Assembly: GCA_002197995.1 (NCBI GenBank)
Contig: NGZR01000004.1
Span: forward strand, 3,534,001 to 3,598,000
DNA from: Gaeumannomyces sp. JS-464
Lineage: Eukaryota; Ascomycota; Sordariomycetes; Magnaporthales; Magnaporthaceae
Direction of reading: 5' to 3'
DNA: 64,000 nt
Shown here: in pieces, positions 19,539 through 29,810 of the stretch
Numbering within the stretch: position 1 is the stretch's first letter
How the letters are laid out: each line of letters opens with the position of its first letter
Translations under genes and position numbers: made by a program
Notes under the pieces: model-generated
The model's input: only the letters and a program-made list of their open reading frames with translations
Told to the model about the DNA's origin: nothing
The model's database searches: none

Positions 19539-21896
19539 TCAGGCGAAACACTCACCGAGTATGCCGACACCCCAGCTGCGGGAGTCGCAAACCCGCTCAT
19601 ATATCACGTCGTCTTTCTTCAACTCATCCACACACTCCGCCAGACAGTCCCGCTCTCGCCGGGCGATGAGAGAGAGCAAATCACAGCTAGACTGGGAAAG
19701 GAGGCGGTGGCGCGCGGCGGAGCGACAAATCGCGTCGTGCAAGTCCACAAACGCCCAAGAGATCCCGATTAGAGATGCAGCGTTGCACTTGGGACGTAGT
19801 GCCAGGTTGAGCATGATCCCGGCTGCCTGGGATGGCCACCGCTCGAGAACCTCGGCTGGGGATCGCGGCAGCTCTCCCATTGCTCCGTCAGGGTCCGCCG
19901 CCACCGCTGCTGTCATCATCTCGATGCCCAGGTCTACAATCCCGATGACATCGCCGCGACGAACCTCATCCATGCCGGCCACAGCGACGCCCTGCGTGTC
20001 AAAAGCCTGCTGTGCACGCATGAGGCGTAGTATGGCGGAGGAGGACCGTGACATGGCCCGGAATGGAATGCTCATCAGCGGCTGGAGCAGACACGTAGAG
20101 GTGAACCAGAGAGGGAGGAGCCTGGCTACATGGACAGGTGTAGTGGCAGCCACGTCTAACTTTGATATTCGTGGGCAGTCTTGCTCGAGGCACCTGCTGT
20201 TGTGGCTGCCAACGTCGTCTCCTGTCCACGGTGCCCACGATAGACACAGACGCGCATCCTCCAAAGGCAAGAAAGTGGCATAGCTTCGCATCAAATGGCC
20301 ATTAGGAAACGGTTCGTCGAACGAGCCGACGGCACGCCCAGTAAATGACCAATATAGGTCCAGCGTGGAGGCTTCGCCAACGATTTTTTCATCCATGGCG
20401 TCGATCCAAGCCCGCACGGCGGCAACCTCGGCGCTGGTGAAAGCACCAAACATTCGTCCGCCCCATGTCAGCTCTTGCACGAACCGGCTCTCCTCACTGT
20501 TGCCGCGGCAGATCCAGTAGCTGGCTGCTGCCAGGTGGCGCACGAGCTCGGTCGCCCGCTCCTTGGATGTGTTAAGGAAGGATGGATCGAGCCACTCCGC
20601 CAGCATACGACCACCCAGTCGAAGGCGGCTGCCGCAATGGACTTTCCCCGACTTGGCAACCTTGGCGCAGATGATCTCGGCGACCTTCTGCTCGGCCTCG
20701 GTCTCGGTCGCGGGCGCAGACGCACCTCGGGCCATGGCGTCCCAGAGCCTGTCTCGACCAGGCTCGTCCTGAGACGGCTGATCAAGATACTCGGAGAGCG
20801 CAAACCCCGCGCACACCCTTCGATATGCCTGCGTCTCTGCGCCGGGGCCGAAGGCAGTCCCGACAGTCTCAAGATACTGCTCAACTGCGTGCAGTGCCAT
20901 GGCCGTGTGTCCTGACTCGGCATTATCGATGGAAATGTGCAAGCTGAAGTAGCCGGGGTCGATGCCAACCTCACGGAGCTCCCAAGCAGCCATCAGGGTC
21001 TCCAGCTTGACGGTCTCAAAGTGCAGGTTGAAGCCAAGGATCTCGGGTAGGAAGTCGTGTGGAAACAACGAGATGATGAGCTGGCCGACGGCGGCCCGCC
21101 AGACATACACATCGTCCATGTGGAGGCCCGGCTCCGTAAATGCCATCTCGTCAGCTCCCGGGAGGCCGGGCGCGAGTTTTTGCAGCAGTTCCTGGTAGAT
21201 GTGGGCGTGATGCTTGTCCGAGTCCCCGTCGCCGTACTCCTCGGACAGTACCTGCCAGGCGTTCTTTACCACATTGGTGAAGACAAACGGTGTAGTGATA
21301 CGGTTCACATGGCCTAGCCATGCCCCGTCGACGTACTTCAGTGGGGCCATACGCCTCAGCCAGTCGACAGCCGCCGCCCGATCCCTGAACATCTGCCGTG
21401 GCTCTCCTGCTCTCCTCCGATGAATATACTGCTCCCAGGCAACGAAGGTCTGGCTCTGCAGCTTGTCTACAAGGGCGGCGAGGGCCCCCGGACTGTTTTC
21501 ACCCCGATTGAGAGGGGTTTCACCGTTGGCCGCGGCTTTTCGTGCGTGGAGTGCACTGGAGAGCAGGCTGACGAGGAGTGGACGAGCAATTGACGCTGTC
21601 TCGGGGTGATCTTCGAGGTGGTGTAGCTTATGGTACAGAGCTTTGTAGAAGAGAAGAGCGTCGCTGTCCGTGAAACCGTCATCGGGCGAGGAGGCGTATG
21701 GAGACTGGGGGCGGCTCTGGCGAGCCGGAGAACCCCAGAGGTGCCGCAGGGGCAATCGCGAAGCAACACGCGAGTAGCGGAGAAACGATGCAATAGAAAC
21801 CAAGGTGAGCAGTGTGACGGTTGAGAACCAAACCGGCACGACCGCCATATCGAACCATGGGTGCCCCGACATGGGAAGAGGCCAGGACTGGCGCAT
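19539..21896 (-). CDS. Haem-oxygenase-like diiron (iron-containing redox) enzyme, membrane-anchored
   Basis: Single exon, 785 residues. An N-terminal hydrophobic segment (about residues 18-40, AVVPVWFSTVTLLTLVSIAS) suggests a membrane anchor. Residues about 200-345 have the pattern of the haem-oxygenase-like diiron oxidase (HDO; iron-containing redox enzyme) family: EEYGDGDSDKHHAHIY (Glu219/220, His230), LPEILGFNLHFE (Glu285, His292) and LHISIDNAESGHT (His320, Asp324, His330), which supply the likely carboxylate and histidine ligands. The rest of the C-terminal half (about 400-785) is not assigned. Family members oxidise amino-acid or fatty-acid substrates using O2; the substrate here is unknown. 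It is divergent from the methyltransferase gene across a 951-bp gap. No frameshift occurs in 2.4 kb. Confidence 0.75.
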   Translation of the reverse strand: MRQSWPLPMSGHPWFDMAVVPVWFSTVTLLTLVSIASFLRYSRVASRLPLRHLWGSPARQSRPQSPYASSPDDGFTDSDALLFYKALYHKLHHLEDHPETASIARPLLVSLLSSALHARKAAANGETPLNRGENSPGALAALVDKLQSQTFVAWEQYIHRRRAGEPRQMFRDRAAAVDWLRRMAPLKYVDGAWLGHVNRITTPFVFTNVVKNAWQVLSEEYGDGDSDKHHAHIYQELLQKLAPGLPGADEMAFTEPGLHMDDVYVWRAAVGQLIISLFPHDFLPEILGFNLHFETVKLETLMAAWELREVGIDPGYFSLHISIDNAESGHTAMALHAVEQYLETVGTAFGPGAETQAYRRVCAGFALSEYLDQPSQDEPGRDRLWDAMARGASAPATETEAEQKVAEIICAKVAKSGKVHCGSRLRLGGRMLAEWLDPSFLNTSKERATELVRHLAAASYWICRGNSEESRFVQELTWGGRMFGAFTSAEVAAVRAWIDAMDEKIVGEASTLDLYWSFTGRAVGSFDEPFPNGHLMRSYATFLPLEDARLCLSWAPWTGDDVGSHNSRCLEQDCPRISKLDVAATTPVHVARLLPLWFTSTCLLQPLMSIPFRAMSRSSSAILRLMRAQQAFDTQGVAVAGMDEVRRGDVIGIVDLGIEMMTAAVAADPDGAMGELPRSPAEVLERWPSQAAGIMLNLALRPKCNAASLIGISWAFVDLHDAICRSAARHRLLSQSSCDLLSLIARRERDCLAECVDELKKDDVIYERVCDSRSWGVGILGECFA

Positions 21897-22847
21897 CTTT
21901 GAGCGGAAAGCTGTGTGAAGGAGTAAATTTAGTTAGCCCGCTCGAGGCATGGAGGGAGCCGGGAGGAAATAGTTGATCGTACAATGGATGTGAGCTAGAA
22001 TTCCAGCCCGAGAGCGGAATAGGTAGCAGCCTCTCTCAGGCAATCATGTTGCCCATCGCCTTTTAGTGCAATTATGATGCAGAGTGAAGATCGCCCCTGT
22101 AGCCACTCTCCAAGTACCAGGTGCGTGCCTCTTCTCTGTCTCTCGTTCCAGAAACGATATTTTGTCACGGCAGCAAAATGGGACCGCCTTCTCCGTTGGC
22201 CGTCTGCGGCCCCACGGCGCCCAGCAGGATAACATACTGCAGTCATACAAATATTGTCGCGGAGGCCGGCCTAGACTGCTGCACGATGGGTTACGACTGA
22301 AAGTGAGAGAAGGAATGCGCATCCACCTCTACCTGCCTACCTACCTATCTACGCACACATCTTAATCACGCATACATGCCGAGCGATGACGAGGCGTGAG
22401 GGGCGGCCGCCAAGCAGGCTGGCATAGGTTAGCGAGTATCACAGCATGCGGTCTCGGCCTCTCGAGCGCCCCATGATGGACAGTGACTGGAACTAAGCGT
22501 CGGATTTTAATCACACTTGTGCATGCTGGCGAGGGAGAGGGTGGCGGCAAACACACATGATTTGAGGCCACAATGCCTCGCAGTCACCAGTAAGAAGTCG
22601 GCCCTCGACCCGGGCGATAATGCCAACCAGACCAGCCCCAGTCCCTCTCGAGCTGGTTGACAAAATAAAAAGGCACTCCAAAATTGGGGTTGGTCTCCTG
22701 TCGCTAAAGGCCTTTGAGTACCTAGGTAGTTCTTCCAGTTCATCGCATTCCCATTCCCGTGCAGATGCTCGATAAAAGCACGCAGCTTTGCACCAGCCAA
22801 ACTACCTACCTACCCGGTACCTACCTAGTGGTAAAATATACGAAACT
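21897..22847. promoter_or_regulatory. Shared divergent promoter region of the diiron enzyme and methyltransferase genes
   Basis: No coding frame is supported. It contains CTACCTACCTACC-type repeats (22333-22350 and 22802-22825), common in intergenic DNA of this genome. The right copy falls in the leader of the methyltransferase gene. Confidence 0.5.
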
Positions 22848-23744
22848 ATGCCCGGTACTGCCTTCGCAAACATCGAGGCGGCCCTTGCGGCGTGCTCGCC
22901 GTTCGCCGACTTCCGTCGCGGCGCATCGAACGTGGCGGCGTACCAGCGATGGGTCGAGAAAGAAGGGTTGTCCAGTGTGCCGACGCTCAACCAGGACCAG
23001 ATCAATCTCTCCGCGCGATTCCCGCGGGACAAGCATGACTTTATCCGTCGGGCATTGGCGCATGCCGGGGGCTGATGTGTTGGCCGAAGACTCTTACGAC
23101 ATGGATGCCGCCGAGGCGGCCCTCCGTTCCATGGACGGGCAGTACGACCACGGCTCGCGCCTCACATACATCTTCCCCGAAGAGAGCGCCCTGCTCTACG
23201 CCGTGGTCAAGATTGCGCAGCGCCGCGGATCGCATTCCTGGGTAGCTACTATGGCTACTGGCCGCCGCCGCCGCCGCCCCATCCCGAGCGAGGGATGGAT
23301 ATAACCCTGGTCGACATCGACCCGGACGTCATGGAAATCGCGCGGCGAAATTTCGAGAAGCAGGGCCCTGAGGGCAACAAGGCCACAGCCTTCCTCGTCG
23401 GCGACGCCGAGGCCATGGCCGCCGCCCCGGCCCCCGAGCTGCGCGACATAGACATGCTCGTCCTCGACGCTGAGGGGCCCAAGTCGGATGACGTGCCGCC
23501 CGACTACCGCGACAAGGCCATATACTACCCGCATCTGCGAGCGGCCATGGGCGCCCTCTCGCCCGGTGCTCTCGTTGTGGCCCACAACGTCATCCTCTCC
23601 AACTTCACCGGCGGCTCGTATTTCGAGGCGAAACAGCAAAGCTATCGCCAACAGTACTCTAAGTTCCTCGCCCTGCTCCGTGAACAATTCGTCTACACCG
23701 TCGTCGACAGCACGGAAGGAGTCTTGATTGCGCGAAAAGTGTAG
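22848..23744 (+). CDS. SAM-dependent (O-)methyltransferase-like protein, two frameshifts
   Basis: ATG 22848 starts MPGTAFANIEAALAACSPF. The frame breaks at the G-run 23067-23071 (four G would continue as HAGADVLAEDSYDMDAAEAA) and again near 23218-23232, after which RIAFLGSYYGYW and then ITLVDIDPDVMEIARRNFEK run to TAG 23744. FLGSYYGYW followed by VDIDPDVMEIARRNF, VGDAEA and DMLVLDAEG is the Rossmann-type SAM-binding order of class I methyltransferases. ALVVAHNVILSNFTGGSY resembles the DN..W/N region of catechol-type O-methyltransferases. The corrected length is about 298 residues. The two lesions compensate, so both ends are in one frame, which favours sequence error over decay. Substrate unknown. 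Confidence 0.65.
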
Positions 23745-24266
23745 GAGGAGTCACCTAACTCTGGGTTAGCAACCTGGTGGATTTGCTTTTGTTTCCATGA
23801 GATTATTTTTTTCTCCTTGTCCGCGCAGTCCACCGCCGTACCGTTCATAATGGTTCTGCATCATTGTTTTGGCAGAAAAGAGAAGAAAGCGAAAAACGAA
23901 AAAGATGCTATGTCAAAAGACGATGATCGAGGTTCGGATTATAGCAATGTGCGAGAGCATATGGAGGAAGGTGTACGGGAAACAGATAGAGTGATAGGAG
24001 AATGTTGAGAATTGTTTGCTCCCGTGCACCTCCATTATGAAAGACCTCGTTTTTTCGTGTTTTTTTTAAGGGGAAAAAAAAAGAAGAAAAACTCACGTGA
24101 TCGTAGCTATGCCTAGCACTTGGGCGAGGCTAGGAAATATCACGAAACAAGATATACACATACACACTTACCTACCTACACACCTTAAACGCGAACAACT
24201 CGACCGCTGACGTTAACCAAATCATCTAGACAAAGAGGAAGTTAGGAAGGGCGAAGTGAGGTGGCG
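23745..24266. other. Intergenic: 3' end of the methyltransferase gene and promoter of the GNAT gene
   Basis: No gene is visible. It has an A-rich run near 24074-24089, then TACACATACACACTTACCTACCTACAC near 24155, ahead of the GNAT start. Confidence 0.5.
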
Positions 24267-24926
24267 ATGGCAACGGCAACAAGCCACGATGGGGCCTCGC
24301 CGTCATCGGCAAAGGAGAGAGAGGAAGGGCAACAAGAAATGGCGGTTTCATTCCGGGCACCGCGACTCGAGGATCTTGATCGTCTCGCGGAAATTTACAA
24401 CCATGCCGTGCGCACGACCGCTGCTACGTTCGACACGGAGGAGAAGCCGTCGTCGTATTTTGCGGCCTTCGTGCCAGGCGATCATCTCCACCGGATGCTC
24501 GTGGCCGTGGACAGCGGGGACCAGGTGGCGGGGTACGCCGGCATCTACCCCTTTTCCCAACGGCAGGCCTACGCTCAGCTGGCCGAGATGATGGTGTACG
24601 TCCACCCAGATTGGCAACGGCGGGGCATTGGGCGGGCCCTTTTGTCGAGGCTCCACCGCAGCCCCAGGGATGGCGACTGTCGCCGGGGTGGCTGTGAAGC
24701 GGAGAGCGGGCCGGATGGCAAGGAGGATGACCCTGCAGCCTCAGCGCTCGAGCCGGCATTTCTCCAGGGTCTGCATACGGTGCTAGTCCTTATCAACTCG
24801 GACAACACCTACTTGCATCGAGTGTTTGAAGAGCTCGGCTATGTCTACAAGGGGAACCTGGCAGACGTAGCGCTCAAACTCGGACGCCGCCACTCGCTCG
24901 TCATATACCAGCGCCATGTCGTCTAG
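24267..24926 (+). CDS. GNAT N-acetyltransferase, phosphinothricin acetyltransferase-like
   Basis: Single exon, 219 residues, starting MAMATATSHDGAS (first ATG; a GTG two codons upstream is ignored). VSFRAPRLEDLDRLAEIYNH is the first strand and helix. AVRTTAATFDTEEKP is the pattern typical of Pat/Bar-type enzymes. EMMVYVHPDWQRRGIGRAL contains the acetyl-CoA-binding Q/R-x-x-G-x-G/A signature. An extra hydrophilic loop of about 35 residues (PRDGDCRRGGCEAESGPD...) sits between the pyrophosphate-binding helix and LHTVLVLINSDN. The C-terminal LHRVFEELGYVYKG closes the fold. Members N-acetylate amino-acid-like compounds. Convergent with the PaiB-like gene, 61 bp apart. Confidence 0.85.
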   Translation: MATATSHDGASPSSAKEREEGQQEMAVSFRAPRLEDLDRLAEIYNHAVRTTAATFDTEEKPSSYFAAFVPGDHLHRMLVAVDSGDQVAGYAGIYPFSQRQAYAQLAEMMVYVHPDWQRRGIGRALLSRLHRSPRDGDCRRGGCEAESGPDGKEDDPAASALEPAFLQGLHTVLVLINSDNTYLHRVFEELGYVYKGNLADVALKLGRRHSLVIYQRHVV

Positions 24927-24987
24927 TTCACGACCAACTACAACAAACAGGAGGTCAATCCCCCGCTCCTAGCCGTTTCTTTGCTTG

Positions 24988-25791
24988 TTACTCCGTGTTT
25001 TGTGCCGCCGCCTTTGCTTCCTCCCTCGCCTTGTCCTTCATGGCGCCTCTCTCCTGAACCGTCTTCGCCATCAGGGAGCCACCGTCCGTCTGGAGGGCCT
25101 CGAAGCCGGCGATGACGCCCTTGCGATCGCCCTCGCTCATCTCCTGCGTCATCTTGTACTTTCCTTCGAGACGGTCGATGGAGATCTCGATGCCGGTGAT
25201 GCTCTTCTTCAGGGTCTCGATAAAAGAGCTAGGGGCATCGGTGACCTGCCACGGCCCTGGCCGGCCGGCTGTGCCGGTGTAGTTCATGATGGCGCTTTCG
25301 GCATGGTTGGTCAGGTCGGCGATCTGCGTGCCGAGGAAGGCCCCAGTCGCATCGGACCGCGAGTCGCAAAAGATGGTGGCGCGCCCGTAGGCCTGCACCG
25401 CCGAGTAGTTCCACGTCGGTACCACCTTGCCCGTCTCTGGCTTGGTTTCGACGTAGAATTTGGGCGTGACGTAGGAGTGAGCGGGGCCGGTAAAAACGAC
25501 AGAGACCTCATCCTGGAGCACCCCGTTCGAAGGCGTCTCGGAGTCGCGCTGGACCGCCTCCGCCATGGCCTTGGAATGTGGATTCTGCTTGGCAAGATGG
25601 CCGCGAAGCGTTCCTAGCTCTGTCTTGCTGTCCTCGTCGGCCACATCGAGCACCCATGGGATGTGGGTGCATTGCAGCGTCGGGTAATTTGCCGATGGCA
25701 ATGCGGTGATGAGGATTCCCAGAGGATTCTCACGGATGAACCGACGCAGCGCCTGGATTTCGAACTCGGCGTGAATGGCCCGAAGATACAT
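24988..25791 (-). CDS. PaiB-type FMN-binding protein (FMN_bind_2)
   Basis: Single exon, 267 residues. I chose ATG 25791 because MYLRAIHAEFEIQALRRFIR matches the start of the PaiB family, although the frame extends upstream to 25872. ENPLGILITALPSANYPTLQ, then THIPWVLD, then LRGHLAKQNPHSKAMAEAVQ, then VFTGPAHSYVTPKFYVETKP, then VVPTWNYSAVQAYGRATIFC follow the family's split-barrel order. The motif VPTWNY is diagnostic. A Glu/Lys-rich tail ends in AAAQNTE. Bacterial relatives were named as regulators of protease synthesis, but the fold is that of flavin-binding oxidoreductases. In fungi the role is unknown. Divergent from the permease gene (452 bp). Confidence 0.85.
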   Translation of the reverse strand: MYLRAIHAEFEIQALRRFIRENPLGILITALPSANYPTLQCTHIPWVLDVADEDSKTELGTLRGHLAKQNPHSKAMAEAVQRDSETPSNGVLQDEVSVVFTGPAHSYVTPKFYVETKPETGKVVPTWNYSAVQAYGRATIFCDSRSDATGAFLGTQIADLTNHAESAIMNYTGTAGRPGPWQVTDAPSSFIETLKKSITGIEISIDRLEGKYKMTQEMSEGDRKGVIAGFEALQTDGGSLMAKTVQERGAMKDKAREEAKAAAQNTE

Positions 25792-26243
25792 GGTGGGCGA
25801 TAGCGCAAGCGTGGATTGAATCCAGCGAACTTGGGAACTGGGGTGGGCTCGCCGGGGTGGGGTAGGCAGCACACGAGGTTAAAAAGGCACCTAGGCAGCT
25901 CCAGTGCGGGACAATGGAGGGGTCGAAGGTCGTGCCGGGCCGCCCGGAATGTGAGGGCGCGAGCTAAACTGTATTTGGTAGATGCTCCCAAGGAACCTTG
26001 CAGGTGAACCGAAAAATAACTGCGGCGGGATGGCGGACGGCATACGCTAGGCAAGATCGAGTTTACTTCGTTTTTTATTTGTTTATTATTACTTTCGAGT
26101 CCCCCAGCCCAACACTTTGAAAAGCGCCACCGCTTTTCGGGCGTCTGCAGCAATGCACTCGCCGGCACGACTTTGAATGGAGCCGCCGATGCTCAAGAAC
26201 CAAATCAAACGGCGTACCAACCATAGGCCTCAAACTGCTAGCC
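25792..26243. promoter_or_regulatory. Divergent promoter region between the PaiB-like gene and the permease
   Basis: 452 bp between two start codons on opposite strands, without a gene. Shared regulation is possible. No specific site is recognised. Confidence 0.5.
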
Positions 26244-28179
26244 ATGGAGCCTTCCGCGGCAACCCCGCTTCTCAGCCACCACAACCCCCAGAGCGAACCG
26301 ATCTCGCCCGCATCGTTACCGCAGCGATCGCCTCCACCGCCTCCTGCCTCGTTGGAGCCCTTGTCAAGGAATCCCATCGCCAACGCGCACCCCAAGCGAC
26401 TCCTCGGGTTCTGGGATGGCCTTGCCCTCGTTCTCGGGCTACAGATTGGTTCGGGCATATTTGTGTCCCCGTCTCTGGTCGTCCGGAGCGTTGGATCCGA
26501 GTCTGCAGCGCTGCTGTTGTGGGTTGTAGGAGGGATGCTAGCTTGGGCCTGTGCAGCCTGCTACAGCGAGATGGGCACCCGCCTGCCTGTCAACGGCGGG
26601 CCACAGGAGTACCTTGCCTACTGCTTCGGCGACCTGTACGGCTTCCTAGTCTCGTGGGGCTGCATCTTCGCTGTCAAGCCATGCTCCGCGGCTATTCTCG
26701 CTCTCGCCATCGCTGAGTACATCTGCGACGTTCTCGCCATTGGTCTAGCAGCTGATGGTGACAGCCCTACCTCCGACTGGTACCGTAAACTGGCAGCTTT
26801 CGTCGTAGTCGCTCTTGTTACAGCTGTCAACTGCGCTGGCAACCGCCTCAGCAATCTTTCAACCCAAGTCTTGCTCGCCTGCAAAATGGCTGGTGTCGGG
26901 TTCGTCATCATCATGGGATCTGTCGTCCTGCTCTTCCCACAGCTGTCTCCTCCACCTATCCCGGCCGTGGCCGGGCAGATCAAACCTCCGCAGCCGGATT
27001 GGGGCAACTATATCGATGCGCTCCTGGCGGCTATGTGGGCCTACTCCGGGTGGGAGACGGTATGCCCGTCACCTTTTCATTTATAAGATGTTGCGGCCGA
27101 TGTAGCAGTGCGCCAAAGCGTGTGTACCCGGGCTAACCCGAAGATACGCTAGCTTGCCTTTGTTGGCGGCGAGCTCCGAGACCCCCTCCACAACATTCCG
27201 CGTGTTATCAACACTGCCATGGGCGTCGTCGTCCTGCTTTCCGTACTCTCTAACATGGCCTACTTTGCTGCCCTGCCGTTCAAAGACATCATTGGCTCTA
27301 ATACGATCGGTTTGGTAATGGGCGCCTTTCCTTCTCTCTGCTTCTCAAGTCCCAGCCCCGCTACACCATGTCAAGAGCAATCCGCTTATCCTTGCCTGCT
27401 GCAGACATTCAGTCAACATTTCCTTGGCCGCGCTGGAGCCGTCGTCTACACCGCGCTCATATGTCTCTCCAGTCTCGGCGCTCTCAACGTCAAGGCCTTT
27501 ACAGCTGGGCGTTTGACCCAGGCTGCCGCGGAGCGTGGATATTTGCCGCCTCTCGTAATGACGACCGCAAACGAAAGCGCTCAAGAAAGCGACGGCGACG
27601 GAAGCAGTAGCTCCCAGGACACGCGATTCCGGCGCTCTATCCTTAGCGTCCTCCGGCGTCCACTGAGGTTTGGAGACGGCAGTATCCCGTTGTAAGAGCG
27701 CCATCACCCCCAGCCACATACCATGGCACGATACATACTAATCTAGATGCCAGTTCTGCCATCGTCTTCAACTCCATGCTTACTCTGTCTACATTGCCGT
27801 CGGCAACTTAACATCTTTAATCTCTTTCATCGGTTAGACCTTGCCTTCATCCGCTTTTCCATCTTCATGCTTTCTGGGTGACCAACAGCTGACAAGCGTC
27901 GATATAGGAATTGTGGAGTACTCGGTTGTTTTCTTCACACTTGTTTGTCTCTTATCTCTTCGGCTCTCTCACAAACCGGGCAATCAAAGTCATGATATCG
28001 TCCTGCCAATAGTCAAGGTCCCCTTTATACTTATACCCATTGCCTTATTTGCTGTTACTTCGATGGTTGTCATCTCAGTTGTCCGACACCAGCTCGCGGG
28101 CGTTGGGGTTGTCATATTCTGTGTGGCGAGCGGTATCTTCCACACCCTAGTGATTAGGCCGACAGAGTTGGTAGCATGA
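26244..28179 (+). CDS. LAT-type amino acid permease (APC superfamily), one frameshift
   Basis: Five exons: 26244-27059, 27153-27314, 27405-27691, 27754-27832 and 27908-28179. Introns are 62-93 bp with GT...AG and CTAAC/CTGAC branch sites. A long hydrophilic N-terminus is followed by GLALVLGLQIGSGIFVSPSL, the GSGIF substrate-binding unwound helix of APC carriers, then ACYSEMGTRLPVNGGPQEYL, WETLAFVGGELRDPLHNIPR, ALNVKAFTAGRLTQAAAERG, YIAVGNLTSLISFIGIVEYS and a final pair of helices, ending in RPTELVA. About 12 membrane segments are expected at the plasma membrane. Exon 4 needs one extra base near 27783-27790 (SMLTL|YIAVGN) to stay in frame; all other joins work. Close in type to the high-affinity methionine permeases and other LAT carriers. 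Substrate not determined. Confidence 0.8.
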
Positions 28180-28895
28180 GAGGTGTAGGGCTTGAAGCAT
28201 GGAACCAGTGAGAGGGGTCTACTCATGCTGATGGATGTTGCACAGGGCACGGCCAGTGAGGGCCCGTACCACTTGTATTATAATGGGATAATGGGAGATA
28301 CATATTAGGAAGTCCCGCACAATCAGAGCCCAACCGAGCCGGGCGGTTGGCTTGCCGTGCTGGCCCTGTAACGCCTACGTGCCTCTCTTCCTACCTACCT
28401 TATGTTCCTCGGGTTGCCCCTCGCAAGAGATCGTCTCCATCTCTTTGATAGGCCCTGGACCTGTCGGTCGGCACCACTCACGTGCCTGCACCCCCAGATA
28501 GATTAGACCACTCGCCGGTCCCCGCTAGAGACCGGCTGAGGGCTAGACCATCATCTACAACTTCACCTTTTGTAGGGCCCCTTGGCCGACGATCCAGTGC
28601 TGGCCCTCTGCCACTGGCAGAGAGCCTATCACTCTTATTCCATTTGGGATCCTGCATTTAAACACTGTTTGTCGCCTCCCCATCAATCATACCTACCTAC
28701 ACTTCTTTCATTGCGAATCCATTTCACCACGCCCGACCGCAAAGCCAATTTGATTTTCTACTACACGTATAAGCAAGCAATAAGCGCGGGGTCGATCCAT
28801 TAGGCCCTATACCTGCCCCCGAGCACCAAGGCACCAGGGCAAGGGAAACCGACCCCACTCTTTGTTTGCAGAGCGAGCCGCCACCACTGCCATCC
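28180..28895. other. Intergenic
   Basis: No gene is supported. It holds the 3' end of the permease and the promoter of the next gene. TACCTACCTAC motifs lie near 28390 and 28690. Confidence 0.5.
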
Positions 28896-29810
28896 ATGTC
28901 CAATCTACCAACTCCGAACCTGCTGGGCATGCCGCTTGAGATCCGGTACATCATCTACCAAGGATTACTATTTGGTGACCAGGATGAGATCTGGCTGGAC
29001 CGGGATCGAAAATGCGACGCTACAAGCCAACACCATTGCTGGTGCAGCGTGGCCTTCTGCTGCCACCAGTTAAGCAACGAAATCCGCGCGTTTGTGGCCC
29101 AACTCCATGTTCGCATCTCTACCCGCCATGACTCTGCGGGCCTGTACGCCAAGGTTCCGTGCCTTTGTGGGTTCCGCTCATTCCGGCCTCGCTGCATCCG
29201 TTTCGACATCAACCCCTTCCAATACAGGCATATGATACCGGGTCTCTACGCCGCGCTGCTCTCTGCGTGCCGGCATCTACGTGAGATTCCCGGACTACCT
29301 CGTGTTGAGGTCCAGTTCGAGGGAACTCTACCTCGCCAAACACCGCCACTCTATATTACTGAGCCAGACTTGGAAAGGGCGCCGCTCCACATGATCGTGC
29401 TTCTGTTTCCGTTTCGCTTACTGCGCAGGGTCGAAGCCAGTTACATTTCCATAGTCGGAGGGCCCCTCAACGACCCGTGGACCGAGTCTTGCTTCCTTGC
29501 CGAATGCGGGAAGCAGGTGTGTCGAGAAATGGAGGCCGAAGAAGCCCCTGGTCCACAGTTAGTGGAGTTGGCCATCAGATTAGAACGCGCACTCCAGGAC
29601 GGACTCATTTGGAACGAACCAGGCCTTGCCCAGCTGGTTGGTCTGGGTTACTATCCGCGCCGGACGCTGGGAAGCCCGCCGTTGAGCAATGCCATTTTGG
29701 TCGGGCTGCATCACAGATGCAACACCTGTGGCAATCTGTTTCCGTCGCGGAGCCAAATAACCCAGCATTCAAGCCTCTTTCACGGCGGTCGTGGGTCTAT
29801 TTTGGGATGA
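28896..29810 (+). CDS. 2EXR/F-box-like protein with a C-terminal C2H2 finger
   Basis: Single exon, 304 residues from ATG 28896 (MSNLPTPNLLGMPLEIRYII). LLGMPLEIRYIIYQGLLF is the short helical motif (LP.EIR..IY..LL) that opens the 2EXR and related fungal F-box-like proteins. It is followed by WCSVAFCCHQLSNEIRAFV, as in that family (..LL..CRQI..E). Near the end CNTCGNLFPSRSQITQH...H forms a C-x2-C-x12-H-x4-H zinc finger. No transmembrane or signal sequence is present. Such proteins are numerous and mostly uncharacterised in ascomycetes; a role in protein or nucleic-acid binding is an inference. Confidence 0.7.
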   Translation: MSNLPTPNLLGMPLEIRYIIYQGLLFGDQDEIWLDRDRKCDATSQHHCWCSVAFCCHQLSNEIRAFVAQLHVRISTRHDSAGLYAKVPCLCGFRSFRPRCIRFDINPFQYRHMIPGLYAALLSACRHLREIPGLPRVEVQFEGTLPRQTPPLYITEPDLERAPLHMIVLLFPFRLLRRVEASYISIVGGPLNDPWTESCFLAECGKQVCREMEAEEAPGPQLVELAIRLERALQDGLIWNEPGLAQLVGLGYYPRRTLGSPPLSNAILVGLHHRCNTCGNLFPSRSQITQHSSLFHGGRGSILG

